Source: Mycobacterium asiaticum (GTDB taxonomy: Bacteria; Actinomycetota; Actinomycetes; Mycobacteriales; Mycobacteriaceae). From it: DNA of 39,542 nucleotides. Positions 7,569-16,037 of the stretch are shown here, piece after piece. The stretch spans positions 1 through 39,542 of the forward strand of contig NZ_LZKQ01000190.1 in assembly GCF_001668675.1 (NCBI RefSeq), in the 5' to 3' direction. Below the pieces are notes generated by a model. It saw nothing but the letters and a program-made list of their open reading frames with translations, was not told where the DNA came from and made no database searches. The position numbers and the translations under genes were made by a program. Each line of letters begins with the position of its first letter. Positions within the stretch are counted from its first letter, which is position 1.

Positions 7569-9664
7569 CCGACAAGCTCGAGCCGCCCCAGGCCAAGCGG
7601 GTGGAGACCCGGCGGGAACATCACGGCGACGTGTTCATCGACCCCTACGAGTGGCTCCGCGAGAAGGACAACCCCGAAGTCATCGCCTACCTCGAGGCCG
7701 AGAACGAGTACGCCGACCGCCGCACTGCCCATTTGGAGCCGTTGCGGCAGAAGATCTTCGACGAGATCAAGGCACGCACCAAGGAAACCGACCTGTCGGT
7801 ACCGACCCGCCGGGGCGACTGGTGGTATTACGCCCGCACCTTCGAAGGGAAGCAGTACGGGGTGCACTGCCGTTGCCCGGTCGCCGATCCCGACGACTGG
7901 CACCCGCCCCAATTCGACGAGCACACCGAGATTCCCGGCGAGCAGGTGCTACTCGACGAGAACATCGAAGCCGATGGTCACGACTACTTCGCGTTGGGCG
8001 CCGCCAGCATAAGCCTCGACGCCAATCTGCTTGCGTATTCCGTAGACGTGCTGGGTGACGAACGATACACCCTGCGGTTCAAGGACTTACGCACCGGTGA
8101 ACGGTATCCCGACGAGATCGTCGGCATCGGGGCGGGAGCCACCTGGGCGGCCGACAACCGCACCGTCTACTACAGCACCGTCGACGAAGCGTGGCGGCCC
8201 GACACGATCTGGCGCTACCGACTGGGTTCGGGTGGACCGTCCGAGCAGGTGTATCACGAACCGGACGAACGGTTCTGGCTTGGAGTGGGACGCACCCGCA
8301 GCAACGCTTACGTGTTCATCGCGGCGGGATCGTCGATCACCTCGGAGGTCCGTTATGCCGATGCCACCGATCCCGACGCTGAGTTCACCGTCGTGCTGCC
8401 CCGCCGGGAAGGGGTCGAGTACTCGGTGGAGCACGCGGTGCACGGCGGTCAGGAACGATTCCTGATCCTGCACAACGACGGGGCGGTGAACTTCACCCTG
8501 GTCGAGGTCCCGGTCGGCGAGCCTACCCAGCAGCGCGTGCTGATTCCCCATCGCGACGATGTCCGGCTCGATGGGGTGGACGCGTTCGCCGGCCACCTGG
8601 TGGTCAGCTACCGGCGGGAAGCGTTGCCGCGAATTCAACTGTGGCCGTTCGGCTCCGACGGTGGTTACGGTGATCCGCAGGAGATCTCGTTCGACTCCGA
8701 GCTGATGTCGGCGGGTCTGGGGGCGAACCCGAACTGGGCTTCACCCAAGTTGCGGGTGGGTGCGGGATCCTTCGTCACCCCGGTACGGATCTACGACCTC
8801 GACCTGGTCAGCGGTGAGCGGACCCTGCTCAAAGAACAGCCGGTGCTGGGTGGATACCGGCGCGAGGACTATGTGGAACGCCGCGACTGGGCGCAAGCGG
8901 AGGACGGTGCCCGGGTACCGATCTCGATCGTGCACAAGGCAGGTATCGAATTCCCGGCTCCGGCAATGATGTACGGCTACGGAGCGTACGAGATCTGCGA
9001 AGACCCACGGTTCTCGATCGCGCGGCTGTCGCTGCTGGACCGCGGCATGGTATTCGTCATCGCCCATGTGCGTGGCGGCGGTGAGATGGGCCGACTGTGG
9101 TACGAGCACGGCAAGCTACTGGAGAAGAAGAACTCGTTCACCGACTTCATCGCTGTGGCAAGGCATCTGGTTGATACCGGGTTGACCAGCCCGGCTCAAC
9201 TGGTTGCCCTCGGTGGCAGCGCCGGCGGCCTGCTGATGGGCGCGGTGGCCAACACGGCCCCGGAACTGTTCGCCGGAATCCTGGCGCAGGTGCCGTTCGT
9301 CGACCCGTTGACCACCATCCTCGACCCGTCCCTGCCGCTGACCGTCACCGAGTGGGATGAATGGGGAAACCCGCTGGCCGACAGCGATGTCTACGCCTAC
9401 ATGAAGTCCTATTCGCCGTATGAAAACGTCACGGGCCAGAAGTACCCCGCAATCCTGGCGATGACGTCGCTGAATGACACCCGGGTGTACTACGTCGAGC
9501 CGGCCAAATGGGTTGCGGCGCTGCGGCACGCGAATACCGACGGTAATCCGGTGATGTTGAAGACGCAGATGAACGCCGGTCACGGCGGCATCAGCGGCCG
9601 CTACGAGCGCTGGAAGGAAACCGCGTTCCAGTACTCGTGGCTGCTCGAGACCGCCGGCGCCTAA
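7565..9664 (+). CDS. ptrB: Oligopeptidase B (S9A family)
   Basis: A cytosolic serine peptidase of the prolyl oligopeptidase family that cleaves small peptides after basic residues. The 699-aa protein has an N-terminal beta-propeller (about residues 70-410) and a C-terminal alpha/beta-hydrolase domain with catalytic Ser552 in GGSAGG, Asp638 in SLNDTRVYY and His673 in NAGHGG. All three residues are present and the frame is continuous. In H37Rv this locus is, as I recall, annotated as two pieces (ptrBa/ptrBb); here it is intact. Translation is coupled to purC through ATGA. It converges on the GAF-ANTAR gene with 5 bp between. Confidence 0.95.
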   Translation: MTDKLEPPQAKRVETRREHHGDVFIDPYEWLREKDNPEVIAYLEAENEYADRRTAHLEPLRQKIFDEIKARTKETDLSVPTRRGDWWYYARTFEGKQYGVHCRCPVADPDDWHPPQFDEHTEIPGEQVLLDENIEADGHDYFALGAASISLDANLLAYSVDVLGDERYTLRFKDLRTGERYPDEIVGIGAGATWAADNRTVYYSTVDEAWRPDTIWRYRLGSGGPSEQVYHEPDERFWLGVGRTRSNAYVFIAAGSSITSEVRYADATDPDAEFTVVLPRREGVEYSVEHAVHGGQERFLILHNDGAVNFTLVEVPVGEPTQQRVLIPHRDDVRLDGVDAFAGHLVVSYRREALPRIQLWPFGSDGGYGDPQEISFDSELMSAGLGANPNWASPKLRVGAGSFVTPVRIYDLDLVSGERTLLKEQPVLGGYRREDYVERRDWAQAEDGARVPISIVHKAGIEFPAPAMMYGYGAYEICEDPRFSIARLSLLDRGMVFVIAHVRGGGEMGRLWYEHGKLLEKKNSFTDFIAVARHLVDTGLTSPAQLVALGGSAGGLLMGAVANTAPELFAGILAQVPFVDPLTTILDPSLPLTVTEWDEWGNPLADSDVYAYMKSYSPYENVTGQKYPAILAMTSLNDTRVYYVEPAKWVAALRHANTDGNPVMLKTQMNAGHGGISGRYERWKETAFQYSWLLETAGA

Positions 9665-9669
9665 AAAGA

Positions 9670-10401
9670 CTAATTGTCGCCTGCGTTTTCGGACTCTGCC
9701 AAGCGCCGCCCGACCTCACGCAACCGCAACTGGGAATCCTGCGAGATCTTCACCAGCATGGCGAAGGCCGCCTCGTCGTCGATGCCGTACCGCTCCATCA
9801 GGATTCCCTTGGCCTGGCCGATGACGTCGCGGGAGGACAGTGCCGTATCGAATTGCTGCTTGCGCACGACATTGCTCCAGGCCAGGGCGCCCAGGACGGC
9901 GAATGCCCGAGCAGCGTCGAGCGACTTCTCGTCGAACACGTGTGAGGACTCGGCGAAGATGTTGAGCGCGCCCATGAGCAACTTGTCGGCGAACATCGGC
10001 AACGACAGGACACTGCGGATCGGCGTCTGGGCCAGGGCCTCATCGCGATACCGGGGCCAGCGGTCATCGGTTGCAAGGTCCTCGACGATCACCGTCTCGC
10101 GATTCCAGGCCGCGTGCAGGCAGGGCCCCTGCAGATGGCGCTTCTGGACCTCGTCGAGCAGTTCGGGATAGCGGTGGCTCACCGACGGAGTCCCCACGTG
10201 GTTCTGCCGGCTGGTGACGGTGATGCCGGCATATTGTGCGCCGGGTACCGACGTCGCGGCGGCGATGGTCAACTGATCCAAGGCCTTTGGTAGGTCGGCG
10301 GGTTTGGCCGTGTGGATGGCCTCCAGCACATCGGAGAGGCTGGCGAGGTTATCGCCGGCTGCCGTCGCATCGCTCGGTTGTTGGGTGCCTTCTTCGGTCA
10401 T
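9670..10401 (-). CDS. GAF-ANTAR domain RNA-binding regulator
   Basis: A 243-aa regulator with an N-terminal GAF sensor domain (about residues 40-165, including GPCLHAAWNRETVIVEDLA and SVLSLPMFADKLLMGALNIF) and a C-terminal ANTAR domain (about 185-238: SSRDVIGQAKGILMERYGID, then EAAFAMLVKISQDSQLRLRE). ANTAR domains bind paired hexaloop hairpins in nascent RNA and prevent termination; the GAF ligand is unknown. I did not find an obvious ANTAR target in this window. ATG at 10401 shares one base with the upstream gene's stop (TGATG), so the pair is coupled. A TTG at 10404 was rejected in favour of this ATG. Confidence 0.9.
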   Translation of the reverse strand: MTEEGTQQPSDATAAGDNLASLSDVLEAIHTAKPADLPKALDQLTIAAATSVPGAQYAGITVTSRQNHVGTPSVSHRYPELLDEVQKRHLQGPCLHAAWNRETVIVEDLATDDRWPRYRDEALAQTPIRSVLSLPMFADKLLMGALNIFAESSHVFDEKSLDAARAFAVLGALAWSNVVRKQQFDTALSSRDVIGQAKGILMERYGIDDEAAFAMLVKISQDSQLRLREVGRRLAESENAGDN

Positions 10402-10697
10402 CAATTGACCGCCAACTGGTTACTGGCCGCCAACTCTCGTCGCGTCGTGGCCAACTGCAGGACCGCGGCGTCGAGCTTGCGCCGTGACTGTGCCGCCTCC
10501 CGGCAGAGTTCACGGGCTCGGCGCTGCGCGGCCGAGGCGCGCAGCACCAGCGCTTTGACCTCGGCGCGGCGCATGTGACCACGGGGGTTGCGGAGGCGAT
10601 ATGCCTTCTGCCGACACGCCGCGGAACAATAAATGGCATCAGTACGGCCGTTGAATTGGCCCGCGCAAACAGCACAGTTCAAAACAGTCGTCACCAT
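10401..10697 (-). CDS. Small zinc-ribbon-like protein
   Basis: A 98-aa basic protein starting at ATG 10697. It has a four-cysteine motif CAVC…YCSAAC (Cys8, Cys11, Cys24, Cys28) followed by RQKAYRLRNPRG, resembling the short treble-clef or zinc-ribbon heads common in actinobacteria. The remaining 55 residues are rich in Ala, Arg and Leu and look like one long helix or coiled coil. Nucleic-acid or protein binding is plausible but not shown. It lies directly upstream of, and is coupled to, the GAF-ANTAR gene, suggesting a joint role. A longer open frame to 11144 only overlaps doxX and is not supported. Confidence 0.72.
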   Translation of the reverse strand: MVTTVLNCAVCAGQFNGRTDAIYCSAACRQKAYRLRNPRGHMRRAEVKALVLRASAAQRRARELCREAAQSRRKLDAAVLQLATTRRELAASNQLAVN

Positions 10698-10701
10698 AAA
10701 T

Positions 10702-10711
10702 GTAACGTTAC
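10702..10711 (-). promoter_or_regulatory. Palindromic -10 of the zinc-ribbon/GAF-ANTAR operon
   Basis: GTAACGTTAC is a perfect 10-bp palindrome. Read on the minus strand, TAACGT ends 7 nt before the ATG at 10697, a leaderless-type -10. The palindrome thus coincides with the -10 element and could be a repressor site. Confidence 0.4.
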
Positions 10712-10756
10712 GGCTCCGGGTCTGCGGGTGCCAAGGTCGGCGGCCGAGGTTGCTGC

Positions 10757-11197
10757 TCAGCCTGCCGCCACCAGAACCGCGGCCGCCAGGAAGACAACCT
10801 CCTCGACACTGCGCGTCGACAACCGAGTCGTCATCGACCTTGGCGGGCTGGGCATCCGTGCGGCGTAGATGTTGGCCGGAAACATCGCCAGCATCAGCAC
10901 GAACAAGCAGAGTGCCGCGGCAACCCTGGTTCCCGGCAGCATCAACCCCACCGCCCCCGCAATCTCCAGCACGCCGGTAACGGTGACCAGCAGACCGGGT
11001 GCCGGCAGTGCCGGTGGAACAATCGCGACAAGATCGCGTCGCAGTGGCGGAGCAAAGTGTGCCACCCCGGTGAGCAGGAACATCGCCGCCAGGCCGACGG
11101 CGCAGGCGGCCACCCAATTGTCGAGGGAGCCAACCCCCCACCACCCGGCCAGGCGGGAAACGAGGCTGCCCAGCAGCAGCGCAATCAGGGGAGCCAT
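10757..11197 (-). CDS. DoxX-family membrane protein
   Basis: A 146-aa DoxX-like integral membrane protein with about four hydrophobic segments (residues 1-20, 28-45, about 65-90 with the typical TGVLEIAGAVGLMLPGTR signature, and the C-terminal VVFLAAAVLVAAG). DoxX proteins are linked to redox homeostasis and membrane-associated oxidoreductase complexes in mycobacteria; the precise role here is unknown. ATG 11197 has a good ribosome site (AAGGAGAAG). It is divergent from a TetR gene across 93 bp containing a strong inverted repeat, so it is very likely that regulator's target. A promoter TTGACA-18-TACCGT fits on this strand. Confidence 0.85.
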   Translation of the reverse strand: MAPLIALLLGSLVSRLAGWWGVGSLDNWVAACAVGLAAMFLLTGVAHFAPPLRRDLVAIVPPALPAPGLLVTVTGVLEIAGAVGLMLPGTRVAAALCLFVLMLAMFPANIYAARMPSPPRSMTTRLSTRSVEEVVFLAAAVLVAAG

Positions 11198-11212
11198 GTC
11201 TTCTCCTTCAAT

Positions 11213-11269
11213 CTTGACAGTGACTAGATACGCCTGCCACGGTAGGGTGGCAATCTAGCCACTGTCAAG
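11213..11269. promoter_or_regulatory. 17-bp inverted repeat operator between doxX and TetR
   Basis: The left arm CTTGACAGTGACTAGAT (11213-11229) and right arm ATCTAGCCACTGTCAAG (11253-11269) are inverted copies matching at 16 of 17 positions, separated by 23 bp. On the minus strand, TTGACA (11268-11263) and TACCGT (11244-11239) form a doxX promoter with an 18-bp spacer, so one arm covers the -35 and the other the region just after the start point. The right arm also lies in the -35 area of the TetR promoter. It is probably the binding site of the adjacent TetR. Confidence 0.75.
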
Positions 11270-11278
11270 TTTGCGCTG

Positions 11279-11284
11279 TAAGGT
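11279..11284 (+). promoter_or_regulatory. -10 element of the TetR gene at 11291
   Basis: TAAGGT ends 6 nt before the ATG at 11291, consistent with a leaderless transcript; no Shine-Dalgarno is visible. The inverted-repeat arm at 11253-11269 would cover its -35 region, implying autoregulation. Confidence 0.45.
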
Positions 11285-11290
11285 GGCCCG

Positions 11291-11854
11291 ATGGCCCGTC
11301 CCACGTACCATCACGGCGATCTACGCAGCGCGATCCTGAGCGAGGCGGCACGGCTGGTCGCCGAGCGCGGCGCCGATCGGGTGTCGCTTCGTGAGCTGGC
11401 GCGCGAGGCCGGCGTGTCGCACGCCGCTCCGGCACATCACTTCACCGACCGCAGGGGTCTGTTCACCGCCCTTGCGGCGCAGGGATTCCGGCGGCTTGCC
11501 GCGCTCCTTCAAGAGGCGCGGCCGAGCTTTTCCGATGCAGCCCTGGCCTATGTTCGCTTTGCCCTCTCGCATCCCGGTCACTACCGCGTCATGCTCGACA
11601 AATCGCTGGTGGACGCGAGCGATCCGGAGCTGATCGAGGCCGAGGCCGCCGCCGCGAACGAGCTGTCCCGCGGCGTGTCGACGTTGCGCGACCGCAACGC
11701 GCGCGCGGACCCGGCCGGCGCCGAGCTGGCGGCTTGGTCACTGGTACACGGCTTTTCGATGCTCTGGCTCAACGATGCGGTGGACGCGGGCGTCAAGGAG
11801 GCGGACCCGATGGAGATTGTCTTGCGGATCGCGACGATGCTCTTCGAGGGCTAG
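11291..11854 (+). CDS. TetR-family regulator with WHG C-terminal domain
   Basis: A 187-aa TetR regulator. The HTH domain is residues 1-55 (MARPTYHHGDLRSAILSEAA, SLRELAREAGVSHAAPAHHF); the C-terminal half fits the WHG subtype, with WSLVHGFSMLW near residue 153. ATG 11291 directly follows a leaderless-type -10. It is divergent from doxX across a near-perfect inverted repeat and convergent with emrB, whose stop codon overlaps its own (CTAG shared by both strands). Repression of itself and doxX is the best-supported inference. The ligand is unknown. Confidence 0.9.
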   Translation: MARPTYHHGDLRSAILSEAARLVAERGADRVSLRELAREAGVSHAAPAHHFTDRRGLFTALAAQGFRRLAALLQEARPSFSDAALAYVRFALSHPGHYRVMLDKSLVDASDPELIEAEAAAANELSRGVSTLRDRNARADPAGAELAAWSLVHGFSMLWLNDAVDAGVKEADPMEIVLRIATMLFEG

Positions 11855-13431
11855 CCGGCCGGGGTCTTCGGCAGGAACGCGGCCGGCACGAGCGTGGCGG
11901 TCACCAGCACCACCGCGATGGCAAGGATCAGCGTGTAGGCGTGCGACAGGTCATGCGCCAGACTGGCGGCGAAGCCGGGATCCAGGGCTCGCTGCGGTAT
12001 TGCCGACGGATCGACAGGGACCCCACGGCGGGCCGCGTTTTGTTCCAGGCGCGCCAGTTCATTCGCCGCGGAGATGGTGTGGCTGCGGTTGAACTGACTG
12101 GTCAGCACCATCGACATGAGTGCGGTGCCGATCGACCCGCCCACCTGCATGTTGACGCTGATCAGCGTGGAGCCGCGGGCGATCTGGTGTGGCGCCAGTG
12201 CCTGGACCGACGCTCCGGACAGCGGCATCATGGTGCACCCTGTGCCGAGTCCCGTGACGGCCAGCCCGATCAGCAGCGTCGGGGAGTATCCGGATTGCCG
12301 GGCCACCCCGACGGTGAAGATCCCCAGCCCGACTGCGATCAGCGCGATGCCCAGCAGCACGCTCTTCCCGGGGCCTTTGCGGTCCATGAACCGGCCGGCC
12401 CAGGGCATGGTCAGCATCGCGCCGAGCCCCTGCGGGATCAGGTGCACCCCGGACTGCATCGGCGTCTGGTGCCAGACCTGTTGCAGGTAGCTGGGCAGCA
12501 GCAGCAGCGAGCCGAAAAAGGCGACCGCGAACAGGAACGCCGTCACATTGGCGTGGGTGACCACGGGGTTCTTGAACAAGCGCAGATCGATGAGCGGGTG
12601 ATCCGCGCGGCGCAAGGCATGCACGACGAACGCAATGATCAACGTCAGACCGATGGTCACCGGTATCAGCACGACCCGGTCGGTGAGCGTGCCGCGACCC
12701 GGGATCGAGGACACTCCGAACAGGAAGGTCGCCAGTCCGGGCGAAAGCAGCAGCACCCCGACGACGTCGAAGGTCTCCGACGGGGCCGGTTCGTCTTTGG
12801 GGAACACCACCAGCGCGAGCAGGAACGCGCACAACCCGATGGGCAGGTTGATCAGGAAGATCCATGGCCAGCTGTAGGCGCTGATCAGCCAGCCACCCAC
12901 GATCGGCCCGCCGATCGGGCCGAGCAGCATCGGGATGCCCAGCACCGACATGAGCCGGCCCAGCCGTTTCGGGCCGGCCACCCGGGTCAGGATCATGAAT
13001 CCCAGCGGCATCAGCATGCCGCCGCACATCCCTTGCACTGCCCGAAAGACGTTGAGCAGCAGGATGGTCGGCGCCACTGCGCACAGCAGCGAACCCGCCA
13101 TGAACGCCAGCACGGAACCCATCCACAGCCGTTTGGTGCCGTATCGGTCCGCCGCCCACCCGGCTATCGGGATGACGGTGGCCAGCGCAAGCGTGTATCC
13201 GGTCATCGTCCAGCCCACCACGGCCTGCGTCGACGAGAACTGCGCGATGAAAGTGCGCTGCGCGACGCTGACGACGGTGGTGTCCAACGCCATCATCACC
13301 GAGGCAAGAATGCACACCCCGGCGATCCGTAGCGTCGGGGCGTCGAGCGTGTCGGGATAGTCCGTGACGGTGCTGGCCGACGCCGCATCGGCCGGCACGG
13401 AAACTGCCTTTTTCATGGCGTTGCTGAGCAT
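11851..13431 (-). CDS. emrB: DHA2-type MFS multidrug efflux transporter (EmrB-like)
   Basis: A 526-aa major facilitator superfamily protein of the 14-helix DHA2 (EmrB/QacA) type that should export drugs or lipophilic compounds using the proton gradient. Seen: motif A-like GWAADRYGTKRLW between the second and third helices, antiporter motif C GPIGGPIVGGW in helix 5, an early acidic residue in MALDTTVVSVA, and a soluble C-terminal loop before the last helix. Position fits Rv0783c. The start is ATG 13431 (alternative ATG 13416); the frame open to 13578 overlaps the divergent gene and lacks MFS-like sequence. Its stop overlaps that of the convergent TetR gene. Confidence 0.93.
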   Translation of the reverse strand: MLSNAMKKAVSVPADAASASTVTDYPDTLDAPTLRIAGVCILASVMMALDTTVVSVAQRTFIAQFSSTQAVVGWTMTGYTLALATVIPIAGWAADRYGTKRLWMGSVLAFMAGSLLCAVAPTILLLNVFRAVQGMCGGMLMPLGFMILTRVAGPKRLGRLMSVLGIPMLLGPIGGPIVGGWLISAYSWPWIFLINLPIGLCAFLLALVVFPKDEPAPSETFDVVGVLLLSPGLATFLFGVSSIPGRGTLTDRVVLIPVTIGLTLIIAFVVHALRRADHPLIDLRLFKNPVVTHANVTAFLFAVAFFGSLLLLPSYLQQVWHQTPMQSGVHLIPQGLGAMLTMPWAGRFMDRKGPGKSVLLGIALIAVGLGIFTVGVARQSGYSPTLLIGLAVTGLGTGCTMMPLSGASVQALAPHQIARGSTLISVNMQVGGSIGTALMSMVLTSQFNRSHTISAANELARLEQNAARRGVPVDPSAIPQRALDPGFAASLAHDLSHAYTLILAIAVVLVTATLVPAAFLPKTPAG

Positions 13432-13533
13432 AGCTAGACAACCCGCTGGCCAGTGACGCAGGGACCGCTCGTCGCCGCCTGCCGGCCAAGTGTCTGTCAC
13501 CGTCCCGACACCTGAGATCGGCAAACTACATGT

Positions 13534-14238
13534 GTGTCTGGAAAACTGATCGTGTCGGTCTCGGGGATCGGGGAGCACACCCTTCCCGACGTGAACGACT
13601 TCTGCGCGCAGATGGCTGCCCGTTCGGTACCCGTCTCGCTACTGGTGGCGCCGCGCCTGGGCGACGGCTATCGCCTCGACCGCGACCCGCAAACCGTCGA
13701 CTGGCTCACCGCCCGGCGTAGCGCCGGCGATGCGTTGGTTTTGCATGGCTACGACGAAGCGGCCACCAAGAAGCGCCGGGGCGAATTCGCTACCCTGCAC
13801 GCGCACGAGGCGAACCTGCGACTGATGGCCGCCGACCGGGTGCTCGAGCATCTTGGTCTGCGCACCCGCCTGTTCGCGGCCCCGGGTTGGCTGGTGTCGC
13901 CGGGTGTGGTAAAGGCGTTGCCCAAGAATGGATTTCGGCTGCTCGCCGACGCCTACGGAATAACCGATCTGGTGCGCCATACCACGGTGCGGGCCCGCGT
14001 GCTGGGCATCGGCGAGGGATTCCTCGCCGAGCCGTGGTGGTGCCGGATGGTGGTGATGTCGGCCGACCGCATCGCCCGGCGCTCGGGTGTGGTGCGGATC
14101 GCGGTGGCCGCCCGGCATCTGCGCAAATCCGGTCCGCGGCAAGCCATGCTGGACGCCGTCGACCTGGCCCTACTGCAGCGCTGCACACCGACCGTCTACA
14201 GCTGGCGGTCCAACAGGGCGCTACCCGACGCCGCCTGA
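13534..14238 (+). CDS. DUF2334/polysaccharide-deacetylase-like protein
   Basis: A 234-aa protein matching Rv0784 by position and the DUF2334 (NodB-like) fold by its opening LIVSVSGIGEHTLPDVNDFC, the strand-loop VPVSLLVAPRL, the GDALVLHGYDE segment (about residues 66-76) and LFAAPGWLVSPGVVKALPKN. Family members are thought to be metal-dependent deacetylases, but the activity of this mycobacterial group is not established. No signal peptide is seen, so it is probably cytosolic. GTG 13534 is used; about 100 bp separates it from divergent emrB. The KstD-like gene follows 45 bp downstream with its own -10. Confidence 0.75.
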   Translation: MSGKLIVSVSGIGEHTLPDVNDFCAQMAARSVPVSLLVAPRLGDGYRLDRDPQTVDWLTARRSAGDALVLHGYDEAATKKRRGEFATLHAHEANLRLMAADRVLEHLGLRTRLFAAPGWLVSPGVVKALPKNGFRLLADAYGITDLVRHTTVRARVLGIGEGFLAEPWWCRMVVMSADRIARRSGVVRIAVAARHLRKSGPRQAMLDAVDLALLQRCTPTVYSWRSNRALPDAA

Positions 14239-14269
14239 CGCCCGCGCCAGCCCACCCGGTGGGTGGCAC

Positions 14270-14275
14270 TAACCT
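14270..14275 (+). promoter_or_regulatory. -10 element of the KstD-like gene
   Basis: TAACCT ends 8 nt before the ATG at 14284. There is no Shine-Dalgarno, so a leaderless or very short-leader transcript separate from the upstream gene is likely. Confidence 0.4.
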
Positions 14276-14283
14276 GTATCGGC

Positions 14284-15954
14284 ATGAGCGACGCGGGTCC
14301 CGGTTTCGACAAGTTCTATGACGCCATCATCGTGGGGGCCGGGCTGTCTGGACTGGTCGCGGCCTGCGAATTGGTGGACCGCGGGCTGCGCGTGCTCATC
14401 GTGGATCAGGAGAACAGCGCCAACGTCGGCGGGCAGGCGTTCTGGTCGTTCGGCGGGCTTTTCTTCGTCAACAGCCCCGAGCAGCGCCGGCTGGGAATTC
14501 GCGACAGCCACGAACTCGCGTTGCAGGATTGGTTGGGGACCGCGGCGTTCGACCGGCCGGAGGACTACTGGCCCGAACAGTGGGCACACGCCTATGTCGA
14601 TTTCGCCGCGAACGAGAAGCGAAGCTGGTTGCGGGCCCGCGGCCTGAAGATCTTCCCGGTGGTGGGCTGGGCCGAACGAGGCGGCTACGACGCTCAGGGA
14701 CATGGCAATTCGGTACCGCGGTTCCACGTCACCTGGGGAACGGGACCGGCTCTGGTGGAGATCTTCGCCCGCCAGCTGCGTAACCGGCCCAACGTGCGGT
14801 TCGCTCATCGGCACCAGGTCGACCGGTTGATCGTCGAGGGCGACGCGGTGACCGGCGTGCGGGGCACGGTCCTGGAGCCCTCGGACGAGCCGCGCGGCGC
14901 GCCGTCGTCGCGAAAAGCCGTCGGTAAGTTCGAGTTTCGCGCGTCGGCCGTCATCGTGACCAGCGGTGGCATCGGCGGCAATCACGACCTGGTGCGCAAG
15001 AACTGGCCGCGGCGGATGGGCCGCGCCCCCAAGCAGTTGCTCAGTGGGGTGCCCGCGCACGTCGACGGGCGGATGATCGGGATCGCCCAGAAGGCCGGCG
15101 CACGGGTGATCAACCCCGACCGGATGTGGCACTACACCGAGGGCATCACCAACTACGACCCGATCTGGCCGCGGCACGGCATCCGCATCATCCCGGGTCC
15201 GTCGTCGTTGTGGCTGGACGGAGCGGGCAACCGGTTGCCGGTGCCGCTCTATCCCGGTTTCGACACACTCGGGACGCTGGAGCACATCGTCACGACGGGT
15301 TACGACTACACCTGGTTTGTGTTGAACGCCAAGATCATCGAGAAGGAATTCGCGCTCTCCGGCCAGGAGCAGAATCCCGACCTGACCGGGCAGAGCCTGA
15401 AGCAGTTGATCCGGGCCCGCGCCCAATCGGGCCCGCCGGGGCCGGTGCGGGCCTTCATCGACCGCGGAGTGGACTTCGTCACCGGCAACACGCTGGCCGA
15501 GCTGGTCGAGGCCATGAACAAGCTGCCCGACGTGGCCCCCCTGGACTACGAGACGGTGGAGGCGGCGGTGACGGCGCGCGACCGCGAGGTGGCAAACAAG
15601 TTCACCAAAGACGGTCAAATCACTGCGATTCGGGCCGCCCGGGGCTACCTGGGTGACCGGCTGGGACGCGTGGTGGCGCCGCACCGGCTGGTGGATCCGA
15701 AGGCGGGGCCGTTGATCGCGGTCAAGCTGCACATCCTGACGCGCAAGACGCTGGGCGGGATCGAAACCGATTTGGACTCACGCGTGCTGAAGTCCGACGG
15801 AACGCCGATCACCGGGCTCTACGCGGCCGGTGAGGTCGCCGGTTTCGGCGGCGGCGGCGTGCACGGTTACCGGGCCCTGGAGGGCACCTTCCTGGGCGGC
15901 TGCATCTTTTCCGGCCGGGCGGCCGGCCGCGGCGCCGCCCTAGACGTCACCTAA
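14284..15954 (+). CDS. FAD-binding dehydrogenase, KstD/flavocytochrome-c-like
   Basis: A 556-aa FAD-dependent oxidoreductase of the 3-ketosteroid-dehydrogenase/fumarate-reductase-like superfamily, counterpart of Rv0785 by position. An N-terminal Rossmann motif IIVGAGLSGL (residues 15-24) is followed by the acidic adenine-binding VLIVDQE. The C-terminal FAD signature is GLYAAGEVAGFGGGGVHGYR, followed by EGTFLGGCIFSGRAAG. Members of this subgroup (COG3573) are usually of unassigned substrate; steroid dehydrogenation is possible but not supported by neighbours. ATG 14284 is preferred over an upstream ATG (14263) because it follows the -10 and begins just before the Rossmann domain. It is convergent with the metallo-hydrolase gene across a hairpin. 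Confidence 0.88.
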   Translation: MSDAGPGFDKFYDAIIVGAGLSGLVAACELVDRGLRVLIVDQENSANVGGQAFWSFGGLFFVNSPEQRRLGIRDSHELALQDWLGTAAFDRPEDYWPEQWAHAYVDFAANEKRSWLRARGLKIFPVVGWAERGGYDAQGHGNSVPRFHVTWGTGPALVEIFARQLRNRPNVRFAHRHQVDRLIVEGDAVTGVRGTVLEPSDEPRGAPSSRKAVGKFEFRASAVIVTSGGIGGNHDLVRKNWPRRMGRAPKQLLSGVPAHVDGRMIGIAQKAGARVINPDRMWHYTEGITNYDPIWPRHGIRIIPGPSSLWLDGAGNRLPVPLYPGFDTLGTLEHIVTTGYDYTWFVLNAKIIEKEFALSGQEQNPDLTGQSLKQLIRARAQSGPPGPVRAFIDRGVDFVTGNTLAELVEAMNKLPDVAPLDYETVEAAVTARDREVANKFTKDGQITAIRAARGYLGDRLGRVVAPHRLVDPKAGPLIAVKLHILTRKTLGGIETDLDSRVLKSDGTPITGLYAAGEVAGFGGGGVHGYRALEGTFLGGCIFSGRAAGRGAALDVT

Positions 15955-15960
15955 CTGTGC

Positions 15961-16018
15961 CGAGCAGACGCTAAGGTCCCCAATTGCACGGCGTGTCAGG
16001 GGCTTTAGCGTCTGCTCG
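15961..16018. terminator. Hairpin between convergent genes
   Basis: CGAGCAGACGCTAA (15961-15974) and TTAGCGTCTGCTCG (16005-16018) are perfect 14-bp complementary arms with a 30-nt loop, located between the convergent KstD-like gene (stop 15954) and the metallo-hydrolase (stop 16038). There is no U-tract, so it would be a non-canonical bidirectional terminator or a Rho-related or mRNA-end-protecting hairpin. From memory, GCGAGCAGACGC-type hairpins recur at mycobacterial gene ends, but I cannot confirm this here. Confidence 0.6.
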
Positions 16019-16037
16019 CGAGGGGAAAGTGAGCCCT

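Noticed and set aside
9665..9669. Terminator between ptrB and the GAF-ANTAR gene
   Set aside because: Only 5 bp separate the stop codons and no hairpin is visible.
11734..13332. 532-codon open frame on the plus strand
   Set aside because: It is antisense to the well-supported emrB gene; the protein is rich in His, Gln, Arg and Asp without any domain pattern, as expected from the complement of GC-rich membrane-protein codons.
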